15,241 nucleotides of DNA from the NCBI GenBank assembly GCA_007132365.1, contig SLOS01000295.1, positions 1 through 15,241 on the forward strand. Reading direction: 5' to 3'. The notes below the pieces were generated by a model. The model made no database searches. It was given only the letters and a program-made list of their open reading frames with translations, and had not been told where the DNA came from. The number at the start of each line of letters is the position of its first letter. Positions within the stretch are counted from its first letter, which is position 1. Shown here in pieces: positions 1 to 7,120 of this stretch. The stretch is from Bacteroidales bacterium. GTDB lineage: Bacteria; Bacteroidota; Bacteroidia; Bacteroidales; PUMT01. The position numbers and the translations under genes were made by a program.

Positions 1-93
1 CAGAAATTACCAAAAACATTTACTGAAACTTATAATGCGGAGACCAAGATAATTGATAGAGAAAATTTTAGAGAATTTGTGAGAATTGAATAA
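1..93 (+). CDS. C-terminal end of an unidentified protein (5' end outside window)
   Basis: Frame 1 is open from the first base to a TAA at 91-93 and gives 30 residues ending in ENFREFVRIE. The composition (charged, mixed polar and aromatic) resembles a real protein tail, but it is too short to place in a family. It lies on the same strand as the small cassette at 301-762, about 200 bp upstream. The start lies outside the window. I do not recognise the gene and assign no function. Confidence 0.4.
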   Translation, partial: QKLPKTFTETYNAETKIIDRENFREFVRIE

Positions 94-233
94 TGCCAGC
101 GCCTAATCAAGTAGAACCTTAACCGTTCAAAATTCTCCTTCATATATTCCGCAGCCCCACTTCTTATAAAGTACATAAATTCACCTTCCCTGAAAGGATC
201 ATCGGCAATTGAAAAATGACCACCAAATTTGAA
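94..233 (-). pseudogene. Probable gene remnant, no start codon, family unknown
   Basis: Read on the minus strand just after an in-frame TAA (234-236), the frame is open and reads GGHFSIADDPFREGEFMYFI followed by RSGAAEYMKENFERLRFYL. This is balanced, protein-like sequence with acidic, aromatic and glycine residues well mixed, unlike the opposite-strand frames, which break quickly. There is no start codon at the 5' end, and the frame runs on antisense into the tail at 1-93 before stopping at 30-32, so its natural end is unclear. I read it as a decayed fragment of an unidentified gene. It could also be a chance open frame. Confidence 0.3.
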
Positions 234-300
234 TTAAGAAAATTCGTTTATAATTAGTAATTTATTAATTTCGTAAAAAGAAAACCTAATTCTTATAATC

Positions 301-510
301 ATGAAAACCATTAATATCAGGGTTAGTGATAAAGCTGCTGAAATATTTCTAAGCTTGAATGAACAGGAAAAAGACAGGCTATCGCAACTGTTTAATGAAC
401 TGGTGAAAGATAAACGCACATTATTACAAGTCATGGATGACATGAGTCAGCAGGCGAAAAGTAAAGGATTAACACCTGAGATTCTGGAGAAACTATTAAA
501 GGGCGAGTAA
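301..510 (+). CDS. Small 69-aa protein paired with a DUF2442-like protein
   Basis: The 69-residue protein starts at an ATG behind a very AT-rich, probably promoter-bearing leader (about 240-300). It opens with a short strand-like segment (MKTINIRVSD), followed by helical, charged sequence and a C-terminal LTPEILEKLLKGE helix. There is no signal peptide or membrane segment, so it should be cytoplasmic. The gene is followed immediately, in the same frame, by the DUF2442-like gene; only the TAA at 508-510 separates them. Small-protein/DUF2442 pairs of this style recur in Bacteroidota, cyanobacteria and Chlorobi and are often suspected of being toxin-antitoxin-like. That is recollection of the family, not proof. 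An antitoxin-like or partner role is inference; no catalytic motif is visible. Confidence 0.75.
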   Translation: MKTINIRVSDKAAEIFLSLNEQEKDRLSQLFNELVKDKRTLLQVMDDMSQQAKSKGLTPEILEKLLKGE

Positions 511-762
511 TTGAAAGCTGGAGAATCCACTTTGGAAATTGAAGTTACAAATATCTCAGAACATGGTTTTTGGGTCATGTTAGATGAAAAGGAGTATTTT
601 CTTCCTTTTAAGTATTTTCCATGGTTCAAAAGTGCTCGCATAACTGATATTTCAGAAGTAGAAAGGTTTTCAGATAATCATCTGTACTGGAAGAAACTTG
701 ATATTGATTTAACACTTGACATGATCGAATCTCCTGAAAATTATCCCTTGGTTTCCCGATAA
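511..762 (+). CDS. DUF2442-like small protein (TTG start)
   Basis: This 83-residue protein carries the DUF2442 pattern: a strand pair around HGFWVMLDEKEYFLPF (about residues 18-33), an aromatic FPWF motif (about 37-40), then a NHLYWKKLDIDLTLDMI segment near the end and a YPLVSR tail. The length is normal for the family. The proposed start is TTG at 511-513, directly after the stop of the upstream gene. It gives an N-terminus MKAGEST, matching the lysine/glycine-rich beginnings I recall for relatives. An AAAGGGCGAG stretch lies just upstream as a possible ribosome-binding site. The molecular function of DUF2442 is unknown. Placement behind a second small gene is consistent with a two-component addiction-type or regulatory pair, but nothing here proves toxicity. 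Confidence 0.75.
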   Translation: MKAGESTLEIEVTNISEHGFWVMLDEKEYFLPFKYFPWFKSARITDISEVERFSDNHLYWKKLDIDLTLDMIESPENYPLVSR

Positions 763-789
763 TTATTTTTTTATCAGCCCCCATATTGT

Positions 790-831
790 CTACTTATACC
801 TTAAAGCCTCCACAGGGTTGCGGCTTGCTGC
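790..831 (-). pseudogene. C-terminal stub of a third FtsX/MacB-type permease
   Basis: On the minus strand this stretch reads AASRNPVEALRYK followed by TAG (790-792). It matches the extreme C-terminus of the two intact permeases nearby (ARRNPVESLRYE and AARRNPVEALRYE). The nucleotide sequence differs from both at many third positions, so it is not a recent copy of either end; it looks like the tail of a separate paralogue. Upstream of residue 13 the similarity stops, and the intact permease ends only 32 bp away (864). The rest of the gene has been deleted. This places a recombination or deletion junction at about 831-863, next to the DUF2442 cassette. Confidence 0.7.
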
Positions 832-863
832 CGGCACTTCTGACCTTACCAGGGGCGGTTGCT

Positions 864-3227
864 TTATTCATACCTCAGCGACTCGACAGGATTTCGCCTT
901 GCTACCCGTAAGGTTTGCCATATAGTGACAATCGTTTGCAATACAATCACAATGAATACTCCCTGTGCAAAAAGCCACCAGTTCAAGGGGGCCTTTAAGG
1001 CATAATCCTGCAACCATCTCTCCAGCATATAATAGCTGACAGGGATGGCAATTGCCGATGCTATGGCAATCCATTTGATGGTACCTGAATAAAGTATAGC
1101 GAGCATTTCTGTTGTTGAACCGCCAAGCACCTTGCGGATCCCTATCTCTTTTGTACGCCTTGATATACTTTGTGACACCAGCATGAAGATGCCCATCATT
1201 ACTATAATAACAGCTATGGTTGCACCTATACGGATAAGCTTTCCGAGTCTTTCCTCACCTGCATAAAAATTCCGGTAGATATCACCGGTGTGACTTGTAG
1301 TAAATATGTAGCCTTCATCAAACGACCTTAACGTCTCGCCAATTTTTTTCATTGAGGTGGCATAGTCCGCGTGTGATGCAAGCCGCACCACTATGTTGTT
1401 GATGTTACCAGAATATGCCGTAAACACAAGCGGTTGAACTTCATTTGCAGCAGATGAGTAATGAAAATCCTTTACCACACCGATAACTTCCAGAGGATTC
1501 TGAAACATCACCACACTTTTTCCGGTTGCCGAAGTCAATCCGAGCATCCTCTCCGCCGCCTCATTCAATATTACTGATTGCCTGTCCGTTGCCAGATCAG
1601 GATCAAAAAAGCGTCCCTCTTTAAGCTCCAGCTCCATCAGCCTGCACAGTCCTGGCTGGACGCGGTATTCATTAATGGTTAGGATGTTATCGGACTGACT
1701 TTCCAGCAGCCTGATGCCCTGGCCGCTTGCTCCTCCTCCGATGGTGTGTGTCGAGGCTGCAACACCTCCCACTTCGGGAATATTAAGCAACTGGTCACGT
1801 ATCTCAGGGTATTGCCTTTTCATATTGTCATTCAAATTGTAGATGTTTACAAGTCCTTCCGGATTAAACCCCGGTGGCAGATTTTTCATGTACTGGATCT
1901 GATTGTTTATCCCGAAAAGGTGAGTCAGCAACACGAGCGTAATTATCAGCTGTATCCCGCCCGTAAGGTTCATAACTACTTTTCTGCGGCCGGTTTTTAC
2001 AACCTGTTGCTTTATAATGGCAGCCGGTTTTAACCTGCTGAGGTAAAAAGCCGGATAACTCCCGGAAAGAATAACAGTTATGATAAATATTCCTGCAAGA
2101 ACCCCTGTAAGGGCTGGTGAATAAAATATACCTTCAGGGAAAGTGCGCCTCATGATATCGCCGAACTGTGGCAAAAGAAGGGTGGCCAGAACAAGGCCGG
2201 CAGCAAATGATACCGACACTATGAATGTTGTCTCAGTGAAAAACTGTATTATTATATCCTTCTTTCCTGCCCCGTTCACCTTCCTGATCCCGATCTCTTT
2301 GGCACGTTGTTCACCTTCGATTATAAACAGGTTGATAAAATTTGTCAGCGCCAGGAACATCACAAGAATAGCTATGACCCCCACCAGAACCACCGTATTA
2401 ATGCTCCCGGCCGGACCCAGGTCATAAGATGCATTGGAAAAGAGATGCAACCGTGTCAGCGATTCAATTTCAGATGAAAAATCATAGTTACCAAACATAC
2501 CGAACCTCTTTGTCAGTATTTCGGTGTTTGCTTCGCATATTGCATTACCCACTGTTTGTGGATCTGCATATGGATCAAAAAGGTAATAAGTGAAGAACTC
2601 AAGCCCCCCGAGCTGGTGAATATAATCCAGAGCATTCATGGGTAAAAGCAGGTCAAAGGAAAAATGTGTGTTCTCTGGTACATCTTCCGTTACAGCTGAT
2701 ACCATGTAGCTTTTATTTTCAATCTCCAGTATCTGCTCCACCGCCGGATTATCGCCAAAGATCTTGTAAGCAAGGCTCTTTGTCAGCACTACTGAACCCG
2801 GGTCATGCAAGGCATATTCGGCAGATCCCTCAATTACATTGAAATCAAAAACAGTGAAGAAGGTTGAATCAACATAAAAAAGATTATTGTGGGCATACCG
2901 GACTTTATCGGAAATAATCTCTGTATTCCAGCCCCTGTATATTTGCACGGCTGTTTCGATACCCGGAATATTTTGTGGTATATCGGTAAAAGTCTGCCGT
3001 AAATTGATCGGTTCAACCGATTCTTTTCCTGCATCCATCCATATGGTATGCAGACGGTAGATATTATCAGCTTTTGAAAAATGCCGGTCGTAGCTCCATT
3101 CATGCAATATGAAAGTCGCCAGAAGAATCGTAGTTGCAAGTCCGATAGATAGCCCTGAAACATTGGTTAACAGGGTAGCTTTGTTCTTCCCGGCCAGCTG
3201 ATAAAGATTCCTTATCTTTCGTATCAT
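864..3227 (-). CDS. FtsX/MacB-type ABC transporter permease, 8 TM, two-halved (paralogue A)
   Basis: The 787-residue inner-membrane permease has two MacB-like halves in one chain. Half one has a TM segment at about 20-41, a large periplasmic domain (about 42-275), then three TM segments (about 278-302, 335-352, 373-393). Half two repeats this: TM about 418-439, periplasmic domain about 440-665, TMs about 665-687, 717-735 and 752-772. Each half carries the cytoplasmic coupling motif KEIGIRKVxG (about 310-319 and 693-702) that contacts the ATPase. The C-terminus is RNPVESLRYE. It is the last gene of the minus-strand ABC locus and is 44% or so by-eye similar in style, though not identical, to the permease at 3490-5847. 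MacB-family proteins do not pump through the membrane but transmit ATP-driven motion to the periplasm. The substrate is unknown. The start is ATG with no clear Shine-Dalgarno sequence. Confidence 0.93.
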   Translation of the reverse strand: MIRKIRNLYQLAGKNKATLLTNVSGLSIGLATTILLATFILHEWSYDRHFSKADNIYRLHTIWMDAGKESVEPINLRQTFTDIPQNIPGIETAVQIYRGWNTEIISDKVRYAHNNLFYVDSTFFTVFDFNVIEGSAEYALHDPGSVVLTKSLAYKIFGDNPAVEQILEIENKSYMVSAVTEDVPENTHFSFDLLLPMNALDYIHQLGGLEFFTYYLFDPYADPQTVGNAICEANTEILTKRFGMFGNYDFSSEIESLTRLHLFSNASYDLGPAGSINTVVLVGVIAILVMFLALTNFINLFIIEGEQRAKEIGIRKVNGAGKKDIIIQFFTETTFIVSVSFAAGLVLATLLLPQFGDIMRRTFPEGIFYSPALTGVLAGIFIITVILSGSYPAFYLSRLKPAAIIKQQVVKTGRRKVVMNLTGGIQLIITLVLLTHLFGINNQIQYMKNLPPGFNPEGLVNIYNLNDNMKRQYPEIRDQLLNIPEVGGVAASTHTIGGGASGQGIRLLESQSDNILTINEYRVQPGLCRLMELELKEGRFFDPDLATDRQSVILNEAAERMLGLTSATGKSVVMFQNPLEVIGVVKDFHYSSAANEVQPLVFTAYSGNINNIVVRLASHADYATSMKKIGETLRSFDEGYIFTTSHTGDIYRNFYAGEERLGKLIRIGATIAVIIVMMGIFMLVSQSISRRTKEIGIRKVLGGSTTEMLAILYSGTIKWIAIASAIAIPVSYYMLERWLQDYALKAPLNWWLFAQGVFIVIVLQTIVTIWQTLRVARRNPVESLRYE

Positions 3228-3245
3228 CGTTAATTGAAGATTTGA

Positions 3246-3431
3246 TTTTTAAAAACTCCCGGTTGGCCTATTACTTTGATCATTCCTGTCCCGGCAACGC
3301 CAATGAGCGATGCAGGGATTGAAGAAAAGGCAGAAATACTTAATGCTGCACTCAAAAAACTTGATAAAGATGCTCTTAATAAATTCATTGTAGTTGATAG
3401 ATTAAAAATCAGGTTCCGCAGCCATCTGTAA
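3246..3431 (+). pseudogene. Small protein-like open frame between the permeases, probably a remnant
   Basis: The plus strand is open from just after a TGA (3243-3245) to TAA at 3429-3431. The part from the ATG at 3303 encodes 42 residues: MSDAGIEEKAEILNAALKKL, then a charged helix and a DRLKIRFRSHL end. The amphipathic, lysine/glutamate-rich helix looks like real coding sequence, while the opposite strand gives only a serine/leucine-rich mirror of it. It runs against the ABC genes and occupies most of the 262-bp gap between the two permeases. There is no recognisable family, and no start codon precedes the protein-like PITLIIPVPATP segment upstream of the ATG, so I favour a truncated insertion remnant. 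A tiny functional gene is possible. Confidence 0.3.
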
Positions 3432-3489
3432 ATCTGATTTATACTCTTTCCTGAAAAACTTCAAAGGACCGGCAAACCATCCATACCTG

Positions 3490-5847
3490 TCATTCATACC
3501 TCAGCGCCTCCACCGGGTTTCTCCGTGCCGCCCGCCAGGTCTGCCAGCCGGTGGCTGCCAGAGTAACCGTCACGATAGCCGCTGCAGAAGATAGCAGTAT
3601 CCACGGATAGAGCGGCAGCTTGTAAGCGCCGGGAAATGCGTTGTGGACAAGCCATGTCCCCGGCCATGCCAGAGCCAGCGAAATACCGAGCAGGATAAAA
3701 AACTCCCGGTTGAGCAGAAGAAAGATAATCCCATCAGGGCACCCGTTAATCTTCCTGATCCCAATCTCCTTGGTCCGCCTCGCGACAATAAAGGTCACCA
3801 ACCCGAAAATTCCAATTATGGCAAGAAAAATATTAAATGCAGTAAAAAACAGGATCGACTTTTTAAGCATCTGGTATCCTTTAAAGGCAGTTTCGTTCCG
3901 GAAAGCTGAATCCAGATCTTCCATGTGAAAAGGATCATTTGGAAATTCACGTGAAAATTCATCCATCAGGATACGGGCAACCACATCACCTGAACCCGGT
4001 GCATACCTGAAAGCGAATATCTTTTCACCATGCATATCATCTGGTTTCAGCATGAGGACTACCGGATCGATTAAATTATGAATATCCATTACATGATAAT
4101 CCCTTACTACCCCGACCACGGTATACCGGTTATTATCCAGCCTTTTACCGATGGGATCTTCCCACCCGAAAAAGCGGACTGCAGTCTCATTAATAATGCA
4201 GGCCTGATCCATATCGGAAGGGTAATTCCTGGAAAAATCGCGCCCCTGTATAATTTCCACCCCCAGCGTGCTGACAAAATTCCAGGAAACCCGGTTAGGC
4301 CTGTAGAATAAAAGTTCATCACTACCGCCGCCTTCCCAGTTGATGGAGCCACCACCGAAGTTGACAAAAGGAAGGTTGGCTGACATTGAAGCGTCATAAA
4401 TCTCAGGATTTTTCAGCAACCTGTTCCGGAAATCATCAAAGTTCCTGTTCTCTTCGGTTGACATAAGCCGTACATAAATCAGATTCTCCCTCTCGAATCC
4501 GGTGTCTTTGGTAGTCAGGTGGTTTGCCTGGTTTAAAAAGAAGATACTAAGGCAAATAAGAAATACGGTTATTGAAAATTGCAGGGCAATCAGCGTTTTG
4601 CGCAGTCTTATTTTTTCACTGCCACCTTTGAAAGATCCCCTGAACAAATCAATAATACTGTTTGACGACATGAACAGCGCCGGATAGACTCCTGCCAGCA
4701 ACCCGATCACCAGGGAGAAAACAACGATGATGCCCGTTAAAGGCAATTCACCGGCAAAACCCAGGTTGATACCGGTGTTCATCATATTATTGAAAAACGG
4801 GATCAGCGAAGAAGCAAAATATAGCGCCAGTAATACTGCCACAATGGACAGCACGACCGTCTCTGTAAGGAATTGTATAACAAGATGCTTCCTTTTACCC
4901 CCGTTCATCTTTTTTACCGCTATCTCCTTCCCTCGTAATGATGCATTTGCCATCGTGAGGTTTACATAATTGAATGCCGACATGAAAAGGATAAATGCAC
5001 CGATAATCCCGAAAATCCAGATAACGGCAAAATAATCAGGAACACTGTCAAACCTCATTTTTAAAAGAGGGGTTAACATAAGGGACTCCTGCTCCCTTCC
5101 TTCAAATCCTTTAAAAAGGTCTTTTATCTGCTCCCCGACTGAAGACGGGCCGGTTGAGGGATCAAGCATTAAGAAGGTCAAAAATGATGTATTCCACGGA
5201 TCACCCGTTGAAAACCCTTCCGTTCTTTCCAGGGTGGAAAGAGATATAATATAATCGGGACGGAGACTGGAATTCAATGGCAGGTCGGTGTAAACACCCG
5301 ATATCCTAAAGTTGGTTTTCTTGTCAAGGGTCAGTGTTTTGCCGACAGCTTGCCCCTGGGGGAAAAGTAATCCTGCAAGATACTCCGAGATAACAACCGT
5401 AAAAGGTTCTTCAATGGAACCGGCCGGGTAGCCTTCAATGAAATCATATGTAAATATATCAAAGTAATTCTGATCAGCATAAAGTCCCCGCTCCACCCTG
5501 ACCTGCCCTTCAGCCGAAATCGACAGGAACCGGTCATATATCTCACTCACCAGTGTAACATTCTCCACTCCCGGGAATTCCCGGGCGAGTAACGCGGTTA
5601 ACGGGGCCGTGGAAAGTGATATCTGTCCGGTGCCGGCATCTTTTGCCGATAATCCCTTATCCCGCTGCACAAGATATATCCGTTCGTGATTTTCATTGAA
5701 CTTATCCCAACTCACCTCGTACCGGATAAACAGGCTTATCAGGATAAACGCTGTAAAACCCAGGGACAACCCGAAGACACAGACAAATGTTGTTAATTTG
5801 TTTTTTAACAGGTTGCGTATAGAAATTCTGAAAATAATATTGTTCAT
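3490..5847 (-). CDS. FtsX/MacB-type ABC transporter permease, 8 TM, two-halved (paralogue B)
   Basis: The 785-residue permease has the same architecture as its neighbour at 864-3227: TM about 18-41, periplasmic domain to about 270, TMs about 272-296, 330-348, 370-390 and 418-438, a second periplasmic domain, then three more TMs before the AARRNPVEALRYE end. The ATPase-coupling motif is degenerate in the first half (RGKEIAVKKMNGG, about 305-317) and canonical in the second (RRTKEIGIRKINGC). This asymmetry means the two halves may contact the ATPase differently. The gene follows the ATPase by 150 bp and precedes paralogue A by 262 bp. The two genes probably arose by duplication. Two fused halves could supply a complete transmembrane unit from one polypeptide. 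The cargo is unknown. The start is ATG with no obvious ribosome-binding site. Confidence 0.93.
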   Translation of the reverse strand: MNNIIFRISIRNLLKNKLTTFVCVFGLSLGFTAFILISLFIRYEVSWDKFNENHERIYLVQRDKGLSAKDAGTGQISLSTAPLTALLAREFPGVENVTLVSEIYDRFLSISAEGQVRVERGLYADQNYFDIFTYDFIEGYPAGSIEEPFTVVISEYLAGLLFPQGQAVGKTLTLDKKTNFRISGVYTDLPLNSSLRPDYIISLSTLERTEGFSTGDPWNTSFLTFLMLDPSTGPSSVGEQIKDLFKGFEGREQESLMLTPLLKMRFDSVPDYFAVIWIFGIIGAFILFMSAFNYVNLTMANASLRGKEIAVKKMNGGKRKHLVIQFLTETVVLSIVAVLLALYFASSLIPFFNNMMNTGINLGFAGELPLTGIIVVFSLVIGLLAGVYPALFMSSNSIIDLFRGSFKGGSEKIRLRKTLIALQFSITVFLICLSIFFLNQANHLTTKDTGFERENLIYVRLMSTEENRNFDDFRNRLLKNPEIYDASMSANLPFVNFGGGSINWEGGGSDELLFYRPNRVSWNFVSTLGVEIIQGRDFSRNYPSDMDQACIINETAVRFFGWEDPIGKRLDNNRYTVVGVVRDYHVMDIHNLIDPVVLMLKPDDMHGEKIFAFRYAPGSGDVVARILMDEFSREFPNDPFHMEDLDSAFRNETAFKGYQMLKKSILFFTAFNIFLAIIGIFGLVTFIVARRTKEIGIRKINGCPDGIIFLLLNREFFILLGISLALAWPGTWLVHNAFPGAYKLPLYPWILLSSAAAIVTVTLAATGWQTWRAARRNPVEALRYE

Positions 5848-5997
5848 TTGTTTGATTATATAATTAACATATTAAACACAAGCCATAATTCAAACCCTGC
5901 TTATTGCAGTTTTCATCACACATTTCCGGAATGACCGGTCTTGCCGAATGCCCGGAATTTAAGGAACTTGTACGGCTATCCGGCTTTATCCAGACCA

Positions 5998-6696
5998 TCA
6001 TAAAAGCAGCTTTTCAGACTCTTTTTTAAGGTTTTCGGTAACTATACCGCCGTCGAACAGGTTCACCACCCTGTGGGCAAACTCCGAATCATGGAGAGAG
6101 TGGGTAACCATTACTATGGTGGTCCCCTCCATGTTGAGTTCGGTAAGCAGGTTCATCACCTCAAGCCCGTTTTTGGAATCAAGGTTCCCGGTAGGCTCAT
6201 CGGCAAGTATCAGTTTCGGGTTTGCAACCACCGCACGGGCTATTGCAACCCTCTGCTGCTGTCCGCCGCTCAGCTGCTGCGGATAATGGTTGCGCCTGTG
6301 GCTTATCTTCATGCGCTCAAGCACGCTGTTCACCATCTCTTTTCTTTTACGTGCGTTGATCCTCATGTACACCAGCGGTAACTCGACATTATCCTGCACA
6401 TTGATCTCATCAATCAGGTTAAAGCTCTGAAAAACAAAGCCTATACTCCCTTTCCTCAGGTCTGTCCGCCGACCTTCACTCAGCCGGCCCACCTCTGTGC
6501 CGCCAAAATAATACTCCCCGGCAGTAGGATTATCGAGCATACCAAGGATATTGAGTAGCGTTGATTTACCGCAGCCCGAGGGGCCCATTACGGCAACAAA
6601 TTCACCCTGCTCCACATCAAGGTTCACCTGGTTCAGGGCAAGGGTTTCCACCTCATCGGTGCGAAAGATCTTGTCAAGGTTAACAGTTTTTATCAT
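5998..6696 (-). CDS. ABC transporter ATP-binding protein (MacB/LolD-type)
   Basis: This 232-residue cytoplasmic ATPase has every diagnostic motif: Walker A GPSGCGKST (38-46), Q-loop glutamine 90 (FVFQSFNL), signature LSGGQQQR (142-149), Walker B LILADEP (162-168) with D-loop NLDS (171-174), and H-loop histidine 199 (MVTHS). The length and the IGFVFQSFNLI sequence place it in the LolD/MacB/FtsE branch that pairs with FtsX-fold permeases. It is the first gene of the minus-strand transporter set and presumably energises both permeases downstream. The start ATG at 6694-6696 lies about 90 nt downstream of the transcription start predicted from the sigma-54-like promoter at 6797-6812. The stop TGA overlaps the ATG of a possible 44-codon frame by one base, probably by chance. 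Confidence 0.96.
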   Translation of the reverse strand: MIKTVNLDKIFRTDEVETLALNQVNLDVEQGEFVAVMGPSGCGKSTLLNILGMLDNPTAGEYYFGGTEVGRLSEGRRTDLRKGSIGFVFQSFNLIDEINVQDNVELPLVYMRINARKRKEMVNSVLERMKISHRRNHYPQQLSGGQQQRVAIARAVVANPKLILADEPTGNLDSKNGLEVMNLLTELNMEGTTIVMVTHSLHDSEFAHRVVNLFDGGIVTENLKKESEKLLL

Positions 6697-6796
6697 AGTT
6701 ATTAATTATTAGCCAGTTTTTCGTTTATGCCACTAAAAAAATTGTTATCAGGCTTTCTGGTTGCTTCAGGCCCGGCGGTCTGTTTCACATACGTAC

Positions 6797-6812
6797 AGCC
6801 AATTGTATGCCA
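6797..6812 (-). promoter_or_regulatory. Candidate sigma-54 (RpoN) -24/-12 promoter of the ABC operon
   Basis: On the minus strand the 16-mer TGGCATACAATTGGCT fits the RpoN consensus TGGCACG-N4-TTGCW: the TGGCA of the -24 element is exact, and GG and GC are in exact register (12 bp from the second G to the C). Mismatches are at two positions after TGGCA and one in the -12 element (TGGC for TTGC). The predicted start is near 6786, giving a leader of about 90 nt to the ATPase ATG. The presence of a sigma-54 activator gene in the same locus strengthens the call. Confidence 0.55.
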
Positions 6813-6864
6813 CAACACACAAAATTTTGTATACAAGGCTTTTAAGATCCAAAATCAGCATCAG

Positions 6865-6883
6865 GTGTAAAATATTTTAACAC
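6865..6883. promoter_or_regulatory. Candidate activator-binding dyad 1 (proximal)
   Basis: The minus-strand sequence GTGTTAAAATATTTTACAC is an almost perfect palindrome (GTGT and ACAC arms around an A/T core). It is centred about 88 bp upstream of the start predicted from the sigma-54-like promoter, where enhancer-binding proteins normally bind. It shares 14 of 19 bases and the same length with the neighbouring dyad. Confidence 0.5.
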
Positions 6884-6887
6884 AACG

Positions 6888-6906
6888 GTGACAAATTTTT
6901 TGACAC
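6888..6906. promoter_or_regulatory. Candidate activator-binding dyad 2 (distal)
   Basis: The minus-strand sequence GTGTCAAAAAATTTGTCAC is a dyad of form GTGnCAAA-nnn-TTTGnCAC. Its centre lies 23 bp (about two helical turns) from dyad 1, so two activator dimers could bind the same face of the DNA. It sits about 111 bp upstream of the predicted transcription start. Confidence 0.5.
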
Positions 6907-7120
6907 GCCTTTGTGAAATTACTGATCAAATTCTTTATTGAAAGCAGGATTGCTGGAAAGTTGTACGGGCAATAGTCATCTTTTCAATCGTGAATCAAAT
7001 TTGAGGTTTCTTTGATCAATCAATCTGACCCTTGAATACTCCGGGTGCCTGCAATTCAATATGTAATTATGAGAGCTATGAATAATACAACTTGGAACCT
7101 TAGGAATTATTACTTCAATT

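Larger units (their letters stand above)
6697..7120. other. 424-bp regulatory intergenic region between ATPase and activase genes
   Basis: No convincing gene lies here. Reading from the ATPase start upward, it contains an AT-rich leader, a sigma-54-like -24/-12 element (6797-6812) and two 19-bp dyads (6865-6883 and 6888-6906). From about 6910 to 7120, toward the 3' end of the activase gene, I see only unstructured AT-rich sequence and no clear hairpin terminator for the activase transcript. A 38-codon plus-strand frame from 7069 overlaps the activase end and looks spurious. Confidence 0.7.

Noticed and set aside
5925..5962. TTCCGG/CCGGAA inverted repeat between ATPase and permease B, considered as a terminator
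   Set aside because: Only about six pairs with a 20-plus-base loop and no T tract on the transcribed strand; termination there would also cut the operon.
6722..6740. Second TGGCAT on the minus strand nearer the ATPase, considered as an alternative sigma-54 promoter
   Set aside because: The position where the -12 GC should be is AA, so the invariant spacing fails.
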